From assembly GCF_900128495.1 (NCBI RefSeq), contig NZ_LT635801.1, positions 1,967,324 to 2,031,323 of the forward strand: a stretch of DNA of 64,000 bases, given 5' to 3'. Below are positions 27,059 through 37,479 of this stretch, in pieces. A model generated the notes under the pieces. It searched no databases. It had not been told where the DNA came from and saw only the letters and a program-made list of their open reading frames with translations. This DNA comes from Bacteroides ilei (lineage in GTDB: Bacteria > Bacteroidota > Bacteroidia > Bacteroidales > Bacteroidaceae). How positions within the stretch are numbered: the first letter of the stretch is position 1; each line of letters begins with the position of its first letter. The translations under genes were made by a program, and so were the position numbers.

Positions 27059-29086
27059 TTATTCCAGATTCCAGCCTTGCTCGCCCAGTGCCTCTTTCAG
27101 CTGTATAAAAGCTTCGGCAGCTATATTATGACGGATGAGGTCATCGAAATCGGCTGCATTGGCCATTTCCCAAGTCATGTTTTCTGACACATGAGTTTTC
27201 GGGTCGATAGACATATACAGTTCCATCGCTTCTTCATAGTCGCCCGTTATCACTTTATAATGGGCCCGGTTGGCGACTACGGCAGGAAGTTTCCTGAATT
27301 TCTCGGGCAGGCATTGATAGATCAGTTCGGCCGCTTCGGATTGGGATGCCAGCAGAGCACTGCATAATCCGTCAATCAGGGCATTGATTCCTCTTTGGTC
27401 GGTCACAAAGGCATCGAAAATGCGTATGGACTGTATCTGGTTGATGATGAAGATCTTCGGGTCCGGATAATGGGAGCACATGGCTATGATATGGTCGGCA
27501 TCAATGTTGTCATTGAACATATCATGGAAGAGACCTTCATACGGCAGACGGATCTTGTTCCCGTTTTCTGGAAGGAAACTGACCCAATATAAGTTGCGGT
27601 TATAGATCCGTCCGTTTTTGTCGTGGTAACTTATCTGGATAGGGCGGTAACTGCAGATGCTCATCAACAATGTTTCGGCTACTTCCGTTCCATTCCCTTC
27701 ATCAGAAAAGTTACAGTCCAGGGTTTCTGTAGAAAAAGGTGTTTCAAGTCCTTCAATATCGGCTATTTCATTATAAGGTATGAAATGGACATCGTCCAGA
27801 ACCACTTCCTTGCCTTCAACTCCCCAGATAAAGAGCTCGGCCTTGAGTTGCAGGGTTTTTGATTCGAAAATGAACTGCGATCCGTCGGGCTCTGTCGTTA
27901 TCCGGGTATAAGGATGATGCAGCGTACTTTCTTCCAGTTTGGCTTTCATTTTCTGGTAGTCCTCCAGGATATTGCCTGTGGTTTCCGGCTCTTTTTCCTT
28001 TTGTGCCTCTTGAGGTACAGTGGAAGGTTCCGGTTTCTGTACGTTGGGGGAAGGTTCCTGGTTTTCAGTCGCCTGTTGCTGCATTTCAGAAATCTGTTTC
28101 TGGAGCATTGCGTTCTGTTCCATCAGTCCGGCCTTTTCGTTTTCCCATTCTGTATGTTTCTTTTGCAGGTTCTGGAGTTCCTTTAAGGCATTCTCCTTGT
28201 CGGCACTGATTTCTTCGATTGAAGCCTGTTGTGCAGACAATGTTTCCTGCAGTTGTCTGTTATCTTCCTGCAGTTGCCGGTAATTCTCTTCCAGTTGCTT
28301 GCTGTTTTCGGCCTGTTTCTGTTTTTCAGCTTCCAGATTATCATAGCTGGTCTGCAGGTCCTTTATTTGGCCTTTCAGGTTGTCAAGGTCGGCCTGTAAC
28401 TGTTCATTGGCCTGTTTTTGCTGCTGTAATTCTGTTTGCGACTGCTGGTTATCCTTTTGTTGTGCCGCATATGAATCGCTCAGTTCCTGAAGTTTGGAGT
28501 CGGATTCCTCGATTTTGTGTATTAAATCGGTTCTTTCTTTTTCAAGTGTTTCACAATTTTGTTTCAATGAAGCTGTTTCTTCCGTAAGCTGCTGTTTCTC
28601 TTGTAACAGATTCTGAATTTTCTGTCTGTTTTCTTCGAGTTGCTGTTGGAGATCCTGTATCTGTTTTTCCAGTCCGCTTTTATCTGTTGTCAGTCCACTG
28701 ATTTTCTGTTCCGTTTCCTGTAACTGCCCGGTAAGACGATTGACGGTAGTTTCCAGTGAAGCCGTTTCTTCCGTGCTGTGCTGCAGTTTGGTCAGGCTTT
28801 CTTCTTTATCCGACTGAAGACTGGATATTTCATTCTGGAGGCGGGAAATTTCCTGTTGGAATCCGGATACAGATGTCTGCAGACGGGTAATTTCGCTTTG
28901 GGCTTTTGCCAGTTCTTCTTGAGTTTCGGAAAGATGTGTCTTGTTATAGGAAACATCTTTGTTGGCATCTCTGATGTCTGTTGCAAGTTGTTGGTTCTTG
29001 ATCAGCAGATTCTCATTGTCATTCTGCAATTGTTCAACATCAATACCAGTGAGTGCTTTGATCAGGTTCAGTTTGAGTTTACTCAT
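27059..29086 (-). CDS. Long coiled-coil protein with C-terminal WYL-like domain
   Basis: From ATG 29086 (MSKLKLNLIKALTGIDVEQL) the product has 675 residues. About residues 15-350 are continuous Gln/Leu/Glu-rich heptads, a long coiled coil, followed by a proline-rich linker (about 345-375) and a globular C-terminal half. There RPIQISYHDKNGRIYNRNLYWV and INQIQSIRIFDAFVT resemble a WYL-type ligand-binding fold. No membrane segment or signal peptide is seen. No family name can be given with confidence; it could be a structural or regulatory scaffold. An upstream TTG-like frame extension is rejected since the ATG fits better. Confidence 0.7.
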   Translation of the reverse strand: MSKLKLNLIKALTGIDVEQLQNDNENLLIKNQQLATDIRDANKDVSYNKTHLSETQEELAKAQSEITRLQTSVSGFQQEISRLQNEISSLQSDKEESLTKLQHSTEETASLETTVNRLTGQLQETEQKISGLTTDKSGLEKQIQDLQQQLEENRQKIQNLLQEKQQLTEETASLKQNCETLEKERTDLIHKIEESDSKLQELSDSYAAQQKDNQQSQTELQQQKQANEQLQADLDNLKGQIKDLQTSYDNLEAEKQKQAENSKQLEENYRQLQEDNRQLQETLSAQQASIEEISADKENALKELQNLQKKHTEWENEKAGLMEQNAMLQKQISEMQQQATENQEPSPNVQKPEPSTVPQEAQKEKEPETTGNILEDYQKMKAKLEESTLHHPYTRITTEPDGSQFIFESKTLQLKAELFIWGVEGKEVVLDDVHFIPYNEIADIEGLETPFSTETLDCNFSDEGNGTEVAETLLMSICSYRPIQISYHDKNGRIYNRNLYWVSFLPENGNKIRLPYEGLFHDMFNDNIDADHIIAMCSHYPDPKIFIINQIQSIRIFDAFVTDQRGINALIDGLCSALLASQSEAAELIYQCLPEKFRKLPAVVANRAHYKVITGDYEEAMELYMSIDPKTHVSENMTWEMANAADFDDLIRHNIAAEAFIQLKEALGEQGWNLE

Positions 29087-29254
29087 AGTATATAAGTCTA
29101 TCCAAGTAAATAAATGAAATTTTACAAATCTCCTGCAAATTACATAAAATTTCGGAATGTACCGCATCTTGGACGGTTGAAATGGATATTTGTCGGTAAA
29201 AAGGCTTCCAAGTCCTATCTTTTGATTAGTTTTGCATAAACTATTAGTGAAAAG

Positions 29255-30766
29255 ATGGAAACGGATATAAATATAAATAAGAATGTCTATTTAGGGGGGA
29301 ACAGGGAAAACAGTCTGCTGAACCGTAGGATGATTTTCCGTATTCTGGGTATTCTGCTTTTTATTGAATGTATTATGTTTCTGATTTGTGCAGGTGTATC
29401 CTTATGCTATCGGGAACTGGAATATATTTATTTTATCTATACGACTTTAATTACGGCAGCAGTGGGTTGCGGGTTCCTTGTTTTGGGACGAAATGCCGAA
29501 AATCGTCTGGGAAGGCGCGACGGCTACTGTATCGTGGCTTTCACCTGGTTGCTTTTTACCGTATTCGGAATGTTGCCTTTTTACCTCAGCGGGGATATTC
29601 CTTCTGTGAGCAATGCCTTTTTTGAAACCATGTCGGGATTTACGACTACGGGAGCCACTATATTGGATAATATTGAGGCGTTACCTTATGGAATGTTATT
29701 CTGGCGATGTTTTTCCCAATGGATAGGCGGACTCGGCATCGTGTTCTTTACCATTGCGGTGCTTCCGATTTTCGGAGTGGGAAACCAGGTCTTGTTTTCA
29801 GCTGAGGCTACGGGAGTACAGCATAATAAGATTCATCCGAAAATCAGTACAATGGCCCAGTTGATATGGTCGGTTTATCTGATTTTGACCGTGGCCGAAA
29901 CAATCTTGCTGATGTTGGGGGGAATGAATCTTTTTGATGCTGTGTGTCATGCATTTGCAACAACCGCTACCGGCGGTTATTCTACCAAACAGGCGAGTGT
30001 GGCCTATTGGAATTCTGCGTATATAGAATATGTCATTTCGATTTTCATGATTCTTTCGGGCGCTAACTTTACGCTTTATTTCATGTGTCTGAAAGGGAAA
30101 TTCGGTCATCTGTTCAAGGACGGTGAATTGAAATGGTACCTTGGATCTTTAGGTATCGTTACTTTGCTGATAACTGTTGCATTGGTTTTCAGAAATGATT
30201 ATGGAGTCGAACTGGCTTTCCGTAGGGCCTTGTTTCAGGTTTCGTCCATCCATACCTCATGTGGCTTCGCCACAGACGATTATAATATGTGGCCTCAGTT
30301 TACCTGGCTGCTGCTGATTTATACGATGATAGCCGGTGGCTGTACCGGTTCGACAGGCGGGGGCATGAAAAATTTGCGTATACTGATTGTCTTTAAGAAT
30401 GTAAAGAACGAATTCAACCGGCTGATCCATCCGAGGGCCGTGTTACCGATTAAAGTGAACAAACAGACATTGTCACAACATACCATTTCCACCGTGACTA
30501 CATTTGCCTTATTTTATTTGATGTGTATTTTTGTGGGGTGGCTGATCCTGATGTTTATAGGTCTTGATATGGGGAATGCTTTCGGTATAGCGGTATCGAG
30601 TATCGGAAACGTAGGGCCCGGACTGAATGATTTCGGACCGGCTTTTTCATGGAATGCTCTTCCTGACGCTGCCAAATGGGTCTCTTCGTTCCTCATGCTG
30701 ATAGGGCGTCTGGAACTGTTCGGCATTTTGCTGATGTTTGCTCCGAGTTTCTGGAGAAGCCGGTAA
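29255..30766 (+). CDS. trkH: TrkH-family potassium uptake protein
   Basis: This 503-residue inner-membrane K+ channel-like protein has about ten transmembrane segments and four pore loops with selectivity-filter glycines, e.g. TMSGFTTTGATIL, ATTATGGYSTKQ, HTSCGFATDDYN and SSIGNVGPGLNDF. TrkH works with a cytosolic TrkA subunit to take up K+; no trkA is in this window. It is intact and of normal length. A weak -7-like box TAGTTTTG (29227-29234) is upstream, and a long terminator follows. Confidence 0.9.
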   Translation: METDININKNVYLGGNRENSLLNRRMIFRILGILLFIECIMFLICAGVSLCYRELEYIYFIYTTLITAAVGCGFLVLGRNAENRLGRRDGYCIVAFTWLLFTVFGMLPFYLSGDIPSVSNAFFETMSGFTTTGATILDNIEALPYGMLFWRCFSQWIGGLGIVFFTIAVLPIFGVGNQVLFSAEATGVQHNKIHPKISTMAQLIWSVYLILTVAETILLMLGGMNLFDAVCHAFATTATGGYSTKQASVAYWNSAYIEYVISIFMILSGANFTLYFMCLKGKFGHLFKDGELKWYLGSLGIVTLLITVALVFRNDYGVELAFRRALFQVSSIHTSCGFATDDYNMWPQFTWLLLIYTMIAGGCTGSTGGGMKNLRILIVFKNVKNEFNRLIHPRAVLPIKVNKQTLSQHTISTVTTFALFYLMCIFVGWLILMFIGLDMGNAFGIAVSSIGNVGPGLNDFGPAFSWNALPDAAKWVSSFLMLIGRLELFGILLMFAPSFWRSR

Positions 30767-30789
30767 CAATGTGAAAAGGAAAGAATAAG

Positions 30790-30838
30790 AATCCCCTTAC
30801 TTCTGCATAGGGACAATGATTGCAGAAGTGAGGGGATT
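30790..30838. terminator. Bidirectional terminator after trkH
   Basis: An 18-bp stem with one G-U mismatch (30790-30807 with 30821-30838) between convergent trkH and aguB, with T runs outside on both sides. Confidence 0.82.
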
Positions 30839-30859
30839 TTCCATATTCATACGATGATA

Positions 30860-31747
30860 TCAGTCGATGAAACGTTTGGTCAGATTACTGAATTCATCGA
30901 TACGGCGGTCGCGCAGGAAAGGCCACCAGCGGCGGACATTCTCACAACGGTCCATATCTATATCTACCACCATGTTCTCTTCTTTCAGGTTGCCGGCCTG
31001 GGCCAGAATCTCTCCCTGAGGGCCGGCTACGAAGCTGTTTCCCCAGAACTGGATGCCGTTGGTCTGTCCGGAAGGATCCGGTTCCAGTCCTACACGGTTG
31101 ACAGCAATGACCGGCAGTCCGTTGGCTACGGCATGTCCGCGTTGTACGGTCACCCATGCTCCCAGCTGACGCATTTTCTCATCTTGTGTATCTGTGCTTT
31201 CCCATCCGATAGCGGTCGGATAGATAAGAAGTTCGGCTCCTTTCAGTGCCATCAGACGTGCTCCTTCCGGATACCATTGGTCCCAGCAGACCTGTACACC
31301 CAGTTTTCCGAGAGATGTCTCGATCGGTTCGAAGCCAAGATCGCCGGGGGTGAAATAGAATTTTTCATAATAGGCAGGATCATCCGGAATATGCATCTTC
31401 CGGTATTTTCCGGCTATGCTTCCGTCTGTATCGAACACTACAGCGGTATTGTGATAAAGTCCCGGAGCGCGGCGTTCGAAAAGTGAAGTTACCAGTACAA
31501 TATGGTAGGCAGCCGCTATTTCGCTATAGAATCCGGTTGAAGGGCCGGGGATAGGTTCTGCCAGATCGAAAAGGTTGGTGTCTTCTGTCTGACAGAAATA
31601 AGGGGTATTGTGAAGTTCCTGCAGTACGACCAGCTGTGCACCGGCCTGTGCTACGGATGCTATGTTTCGGTGAAGTTTTTCCAGGTTCATTTTCAGGTCA
31701 TTCGTACATGATTGCTGTACGATGCCTGTGCGAATTACTCTTTTCAT
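30860..31747 (-). CDS. aguB: N-carbamoylputrescine amidase
   Basis: This 295-residue nitrilase-family enzyme hydrolyses N-carbamoylputrescine to putrescine. The catalytic triad is Glu in LQELHN, Lys in KYRKMHIPDD, and Cys in VCWDQWYPEG. Length and sequence match the family. It lies 12 bp downstream of agmatine deiminase on the same strand, which together complete the agmatine-to-putrescine route. The two follow a tamB-like gene with almost no gap. Confidence 0.92.
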   Translation of the reverse strand: MKRVIRTGIVQQSCTNDLKMNLEKLHRNIASVAQAGAQLVVLQELHNTPYFCQTEDTNLFDLAEPIPGPSTGFYSEIAAAYHIVLVTSLFERRAPGLYHNTAVVFDTDGSIAGKYRKMHIPDDPAYYEKFYFTPGDLGFEPIETSLGKLGVQVCWDQWYPEGARLMALKGAELLIYPTAIGWESTDTQDEKMRQLGAWVTVQRGHAVANGLPVIAVNRVGLEPDPSGQTNGIQFWGNSFVAGPQGEILAQAGNLKEENMVVDIDMDRCENVRRWWPFLRDRRIDEFSNLTKRFID

Positions 31748-31759
31748 ATTATTTTTTAT

Positions 31760-32785
31760 TTACGGTTTTACAGTTTTAGGGTATTGCATTGTGACGCAAT
31801 GGAGTGAACCATGCTGTTTGATAAGGGCACAACAGTCTATTCCGACAATTTCCCGGTCAGGGAAAGCAATGGCAAGTATGCGGGCGGCTTCTTTGTCTTT
31901 TCCCGGTTGTCTGTAGGTAGGGTAGAGCACCGCATTGTTCATGATGAGGAAATTGGCATATGTGGCCGGTAGGCGTTTCCCTTCTTCATCATATATGGCA
32001 TCTGTCATCGGAAGTGGAAGAAGTCTGTATGGTTTTCCTTCGGGAGTCTTGAATGTCTGCAGTTGTTCTTCCATTGCATGAAGTTCCCGGTAATGTTCGT
32101 CATTCTTGTCTTTACATTGGACATAGACAATTGTATTGTCTGGACAAAGGCGGGCAAGTGTGTCGACATGACTGTCGGTGTCGTCTCCGGCCAGATAGCC
32201 ATGTTCGATCCAAAGTACCTGCTTTAAATTGAATCGCTCTTTCAGGTATTGTTCTATTGATTCCCTGTCCATGGTGTCGTTACGGTTGGGAGCAAGCAGA
32301 CAGGGTGCCGTGGTGAGAAGTGTCCCTTCGCCGTCACTTTCAATGGATCCGCCTTCAAGTACGAAATTACGGCAGTTAATGTATTCACCCTTTACTTGTC
32401 CGCTCTGATAGAGGTTCGTATTGATGAGATTGTCCTTGCAGGCAGCAAATTTCATTCCCCATCCGTTGAAGCAGAAATCGAGCAGGAGAGGTTTTTCCGT
32501 ATCTTTCTCAAGTAGCGTGATGAATCCATGGTCCCGGGCCCAGGTGTCATTGGTGGGGCAACTTACGAAATGTATATTCTCTTTATACTCCACATTTTCC
32601 AGAGCTTTGGGAAAAGCCGGTGCAACCAGCAACAATGGTTGTCGTGACGCTATCTCACGGGCTAACTGCAGAAAGCATGTTTCTACTTCTTCAAGCATAT
32701 AGGCCCAGTCGGTTTCTGCATGTGGCCAGGTTAGCTGTATGTAGCTTTGGGCATGCCATTCGGCCGGTAAAAAGTAATTTTTCAT
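31760..32785 (-). CDS. aguA: Agmatine deiminase
   Basis: This 341-residue guanidino-group modifying enzyme converts agmatine to N-carbamoylputrescine. The start is ATG 32785 (MKNYFLPAEWHAQS). Catalytic cysteine is in GSLHCVTMQYP at the C-terminus, with other active-site parts in DTWARDHGF and EHGYLAGDDTDSHVD. It starts 7 bp after the tamB-like gene and is followed by aguB after 12 bp. The polyamine pathway thus appears complete in two genes. Confidence 0.94.
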   Translation of the reverse strand: MKNYFLPAEWHAQSYIQLTWPHAETDWAYMLEEVETCFLQLAREIASRQPLLLVAPAFPKALENVEYKENIHFVSCPTNDTWARDHGFITLLEKDTEKPLLLDFCFNGWGMKFAACKDNLINTNLYQSGQVKGEYINCRNFVLEGGSIESDGEGTLLTTAPCLLAPNRNDTMDRESIEQYLKERFNLKQVLWIEHGYLAGDDTDSHVDTLARLCPDNTIVYVQCKDKNDEHYRELHAMEEQLQTFKTPEGKPYRLLPLPMTDAIYDEEGKRLPATYANFLIMNNAVLYPTYRQPGKDKEAARILAIAFPDREIVGIDCCALIKQHGSLHCVTMQYPKTVKP

Positions 32786-32792
32786 TTTCTGA

Positions 32793-35700
32793 TTATTTGT
32801 TCTTGTCTTTTTCTCTTTTTTGTTGGGCTGCGGGCTGGTCATCCTGCTCTTCTGTCGGTCTGTTTTTCCGTCGGTTCAACAGAAGCCAGTCGAACAGTTC
32901 ACGCCAGCTGGTAAAGTCTTTACTGTACATCAGGCCGATACCTTGGGTAGTAAGGGTTGATTTGGTAAAGTAACGGTCGTTGGTCTGGTTATATCCTTTC
33001 AGACGGAGGTCACCGTTTTTGGTCAGCAGCCACATTGCCTCGAAATCTCCTACAAAGTTAGTATTTCTCATCGGATTATCCCGGTAACCGAAATTTCCGT
33101 TGATGATCAGTCGGTTATTGAGCAGTCTTCCCGACAGGATAGCTTCGGCTTCCACATCGGTCCATCCTTTTTCTCCTGTGCTCAGATTGGTTCCGATATT
33201 CCAGTTCTGGCTGTTGATTACCTGCGACAACATGTTGTTGAGCTGTCCGGAAAGGGTACTGAAGGCAAGTGAGCTGGTTGCGTCGGACTGGGTACTGTTA
33301 TTGGCATAGTCGTAAGTATAGAATTTGCCTATACTTAACAGATAGATGAATTGGGTATTCATCTGTTCTTCTGTACTTGTCAGGCTTTGTACCAGCTCCC
33401 GGTCTTCATCGCTTACAGTCGGTAATTCCAGGCCGAAGGAGAGGCTAGGGGCCGTCAGGTTTCCGGACATGTTGATCAGGCAGTTGACTTTGACCGTCCC
33501 TTTGCTGTTGGATGCATCGGCCACCAGGTCATTCAGAGAAGCTGAATTGACGGTATAGACTGCCTGGACATTCAGGTTGGCCTGTTTCGGGTTTCCGTTG
33601 AAGGATACGATACCTCCCGGCTGCAGTATGAAGTCTTTACGTATCACATTCTGTATACTCATTTTGTAAATCCCCTCGTTGATGTTGTAGTTACCGAACA
33701 TCTGGAATTCACCTTTATTGTAGAAATTCATCTGTAGGTTTCCGGTTCCTTTGGCCGAGATATTATCGCCGGCAACCGGATCCATAATGATACGCATGGT
33801 TGCTTCGGGGGTGGTTTCTATCTGCAGGTTGAGATACATGTCGATTGGAGTATCGTCTTCATCTTCCTGTTCCTGTCTGTTCAGGTGGTGATAAAGTTCG
33901 GTATGCAGCAGATCCTGTTTGCGGCGTGGAGTCTTGTCGACAAAGGTGATGAACTGGTTGCTGGTAGCTTCCGCAGCCGTTGCCGTTACGTATGTAAACG
34001 TGGTGCCTCTGTCGGTACGGACGTTTCCGTCAACGCTTAATGTATTGTTCCCTCCTCTCAGTCGGATGTTCCCTGTTGTATAGATCTGTCCGTAGAACGG
34101 GAAATCGGGTGTTTCTTTTTCTGTATGGTAAACCAGCATGTTACGGGTATCGAACTGGAACTGGTACATCAGGTTCTTGAGTTTGGTGTGTCGGATATTT
34201 CCGTTGACATATCCGGTATGTCCTTCCGGATCTGTCAGCCTGACATTGTTGAATCCGAAATAGCCGGAAGTGATATGGACTGAGTCCGTCTGTGCCCTGA
34301 AGGACGTATTCAGGATATTTATCTTCATGCTGGCATCTGCCCGTACATCTCCTTCCAGATCCATAGCGGCAAATGGTCCGTGAAGCCGGACATTTCCATA
34401 TGTACGTCCTTTCATGTCACTGAAAATTCCGCTGATGAACGGTTGGAGGAAAGCCAATTGTGTCCCTCCCGCCTGGATATGCAGATCCAGTCCCTTCATT
34501 TTGGGGGATACGAAGCCATCAACTTTGGTAGTATACCCTCCGTTTTCATGCATGTCGGCTGATAACCGGACTCCACCTATCTCTTCGTCCCATCGGGCAT
34601 GGATATCTGCCTGGCCCAGCAATGCATCGTTGAGGCGGAAATCCTTCACGTCCAGTCGTGTATACATGACCGGTTTATCAAGAATATGCCGCAGATGTAC
34701 GCGTCCGGTAGCCAGCCCGTTGAATTTGACTGTATGGAAGTTCACTATGTCGAGTACATACTGGAGGTCGATATTATTCAGGTCTACCATACAGGAATCG
34801 TTTTCTTCCTTACCGATTCTGCCGTCGGCCCTCAGGAATTGGTTGCCATGCTCGAAATGAAAGTCCTGAATGTCGATGATGTTTTTATCGATATGGATTT
34901 CCGATGGGTGGATTTTCCATATGCTGTCATTCAGGATGATTTCACTTGGCTGAACGGTTATATTGGTGGCAATCTTTCCGTGTGATTCGGATTTCAGGAA
35001 GCGGGCAACGGTTTTCAGTTCACCGCTGAATGTCGATTCTGTATTGTTTCCCCAGTTTACAGTTGTCTGTAGTTTGTCATCCTTGGCTATAGCGTTTATT
35101 GCCAGGGTCAGCATAGCCCCCTTTGCCAGTTTCTTATTTGTACGGATCTGGCATTGCATCTCCGTTCCATTATTGTCACAAAGCAGATTTCCTCCTTCAT
35201 AGTAAGAGCCGTTATAGGTGAATTGGGGGGCATATGCCCTGATATGCACCTTGTTTTGGCTATCGTTGAAAAATCCTGCCAATGTTGCAGGCATTTCTAT
35301 GTCAAGGGGTATATCCAACACTTTGGAGAACAGTTGGGAATCATCAAGCTGGAACTGGAAATCAAAATTGTTTTTTGTTTCGGGAAGTTTCTTGTCGTAG
35401 TCCAACAGTGACGGTATATATATCTGCATTGTCTTGAATATGCTGGCCGGTAAGGTCTTGTATGAATAGTTTCCTTTTATGGAACCGTTCATGAACGAAG
35501 AGTGTATGTCTACCTGTTTCTGACCATTCGGATCAATGTCGGCAGTAATGTTCAGGTTCTTGAGGAAATATGATTTTGTTGAATCGGGTGCAGCAAGTGT
35601 AAGGCTGTCGATGTCTATAGCTCCTTCCATATCATCGATGGAATGGCCTTGAAAATTTGCGTTCAGTTTGAGTGATATGGTTGTATTTTCATATTTATTA

Positions 35701-37310
35701 CTGATGTTCAGGGCATGTGGGCGTAAATGACGGACTATAGCTGTCAGATTGTAGTCGGGTACAGCCTGGCGGGTAGCGAATGATCCGTTGATGTCAATAC
35801 TGGCATTTTCGTCATTCAGTGTAAGTTTTCCGTTGAATCCTCCGGGGGTGTATTTCCCGTCGAGTCGGATGTTTTTATATTCATATTGCTTGTAGGTAAT
35901 GGATGGTATACTTCCTTTTACATACGATTCTGCCATTCCGTTTTTATATTGGAAACCTTCCAGTTCCAGATCGAAGTTGGCGTTTCCGAATGTATTGTCT
36001 TTATCCAACAGGGTTCCCAAGTCCAGTTCAGGACTTGAAATTTTTCCGGAATAGGAACGGCGGGAAGTGGCCGGGTCGGCATACATGGTTACGTTGGCGT
36101 AAAGGTCACCTACACCCGATTCCAGAGTACCGTGTGTAGTAAGTTGGTGCAGGTAGCCCGATATATCCCCTTTGAAGCGGATATATTGTACCCGTTCCAG
36201 AATGTCTGGAATATCATTGTTTCCTGTCAGGTTTTTCAATAGCCAGGAAAGTCCGTCGGTATTGGCATGCATCTCGGTTATTTTGCCGAACAGATACATT
36301 TCATCGGTTTTATTCCAATGGTTGGCCATCCCTTCGCCTTGAACCAGCATTGAGCGGTCGGAATTGGAAAGGTAGAATTCCGTACATTCGGTCCGGTTCC
36401 CTTGTCCTTCGATGGAAACCTTGATATCGATAGGTTTGGTAAAGTCCTTCAGGGCAGGAACGAAACATGACAGGTCGCTCGGAGTGATGCGGGCTTGGAG
36501 CTGGGTTGCATACCGGATATTCCGGTCCAGTCGGATCGATGTAGGGATACTGTCATAGGTTGCCTGTAACGTATCGATGGAAAGCTGGGTGTCAGGAAGC
36601 TGGAGTTCCATGTTCGTCAGTTTCATGCCTTTTTTGTTTGCCGTAAAGCGTAACGCCAGTTTTTTCAGCCTGAATCCGCTTTCTTCGTTGAAGCTCATTC
36701 TCCTCACTTGGGCATTGATGGAATCTGCGGTCAAGGCCTTCAACGAAAGGGTCATTGATATGTTGTTGAAATTCAGATGGTCCTTATTGAATTTTCCAGG
36801 CGTTTTGGCAGAGGAGAGCAAATTATAATGGATCTGGCCGCGGCGGACCAGTATGGTATTGATACGCAGGTCTATATCCGATTCTTTCTTTACAGTGTCT
36901 TTCGAAGCGAATGTGTCGATGATAAACTGGAAGTTGCTTTCTTTTCCCGGGGCAGGCCGGTTCAGCTGGGCGTTGAGGCCGAACAGCTGGATGCTGTTGA
37001 TGCGTATCTTGCCATGCAGGAGGGATGATATTTCGAACTTGGCGGATAGGCGTGAAATCTTCAGCATATCCTTATTTTGTCTGTCCTTTATGTTGACGTT
37101 CTGTATAATGATACGGTTGAGGAGACCCAAGTCAATATTGCCGATGCTGACCTCCGTCTGTAACAGATTTCCGAGTTCTTTGGCAGTCAGCCGTGTTATT
37201 CTGTTTTGGATGAAAGGCATGTTCAATATGGCAATTATCCCGAAATAGAAAACCAGCATCAGGATAATTGCAAACCGGGTAATATGTTTTATGCGGTTGA
37301 ACTTGCTCAT
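32793..37310 (-). CDS. TamB-domain (DUF490) translocation/assembly protein
   Basis: From ATG 37310 the protein has 1505 residues. It begins with a single membrane anchor (FAIILMLVFYFGIIAIL, about residues 12-30) and continues as a long repetitive beta-sheet region like AsmA/TamB bridges. The last about 250 residues form the DUF490-like C-terminal part. TamB-like proteins link inner and outer membranes for lipid or outer-membrane protein transport. A TTG upstream (37373) is not used. It reads with aguA and aguB at 7 bp and 12 bp distances, probably one operon. No TamA-like gene is adjacent. Confidence 0.85.
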   Translation of the reverse strand: MSKFNRIKHITRFAIILMLVFYFGIIAILNMPFIQNRITRLTAKELGNLLQTEVSIGNIDLGLLNRIIIQNVNIKDRQNKDMLKISRLSAKFEISSLLHGKIRINSIQLFGLNAQLNRPAPGKESNFQFIIDTFASKDTVKKESDIDLRINTILVRRGQIHYNLLSSAKTPGKFNKDHLNFNNISMTLSLKALTADSINAQVRRMSFNEESGFRLKKLALRFTANKKGMKLTNMELQLPDTQLSIDTLQATYDSIPTSIRLDRNIRYATQLQARITPSDLSCFVPALKDFTKPIDIKVSIEGQGNRTECTEFYLSNSDRSMLVQGEGMANHWNKTDEMYLFGKITEMHANTDGLSWLLKNLTGNNDIPDILERVQYIRFKGDISGYLHQLTTHGTLESGVGDLYANVTMYADPATSRRSYSGKISSPELDLGTLLDKDNTFGNANFDLELEGFQYKNGMAESYVKGSIPSITYKQYEYKNIRLDGKYTPGGFNGKLTLNDENASIDINGSFATRQAVPDYNLTAIVRHLRPHALNISNKYENTTISLKLNANFQGHSIDDMEGAIDIDSLTLAAPDSTKSYFLKNLNITADIDPNGQKQVDIHSSFMNGSIKGNYSYKTLPASIFKTMQIYIPSLLDYDKKLPETKNNFDFQFQLDDSQLFSKVLDIPLDIEMPATLAGFFNDSQNKVHIRAYAPQFTYNGSYYEGGNLLCDNNGTEMQCQIRTNKKLAKGAMLTLAINAIAKDDKLQTTVNWGNNTESTFSGELKTVARFLKSESHGKIATNITVQPSEIILNDSIWKIHPSEIHIDKNIIDIQDFHFEHGNQFLRADGRIGKEENDSCMVDLNNIDLQYVLDIVNFHTVKFNGLATGRVHLRHILDKPVMYTRLDVKDFRLNDALLGQADIHARWDEEIGGVRLSADMHENGGYTTKVDGFVSPKMKGLDLHIQAGGTQLAFLQPFISGIFSDMKGRTYGNVRLHGPFAAMDLEGDVRADASMKINILNTSFRAQTDSVHITSGYFGFNNVRLTDPEGHTGYVNGNIRHTKLKNLMYQFQFDTRNMLVYHTEKETPDFPFYGQIYTTGNIRLRGGNNTLSVDGNVRTDRGTTFTYVTATAAEATSNQFITFVDKTPRRKQDLLHTELYHHLNRQEQEDEDDTPIDMYLNLQIETTPEATMRIIMDPVAGDNISAKGTGNLQMNFYNKGEFQMFGNYNINEGIYKMSIQNVIRKDFILQPGGIVSFNGNPKQANLNVQAVYTVNSASLNDLVADASNSKGTVKVNCLINMSGNLTAPSLSFGLELPTVSDEDRELVQSLTSTEEQMNTQFIYLLSIGKFYTYDYANNSTQSDATSSLAFSTLSGQLNNMLSQVINSQNWNIGTNLSTGEKGWTDVEAEAILSGRLLNNRLIINGNFGYRDNPMRNTNFVGDFEAMWLLTKNGDLRLKGYNQTNDRYFTKSTLTTQGIGLMYSKDFTSWRELFDWLLLNRRKNRPTEEQDDQPAAQQKREKDKNK

Positions 37311-37421
37311 GTATTTTCTCCAAAAATTAATCAAAATTACAAATATCGCCGGAAGTATCAGATATTTGGACAAGGAATTTCATTATTTTTAATTAAGGGA
37401 GGGTATCTATGCTGGGATATG

Positions 37422-37452
37422 TTGAAAAAATGAATCTGATTTCGTATTTTTG
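37422..37452 (+). promoter_or_regulatory. Promoter of the C1 peptidase gene
   Basis: TTG at 37422-37424, 20 bp, TATTTTTG at 37445-37452, a good Bacteroides promoter. Transcription would start near 37459. Confidence 0.68.
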
Positions 37453-37479
37453 ACGCAATATTTTTTAAAAGGACAGAAA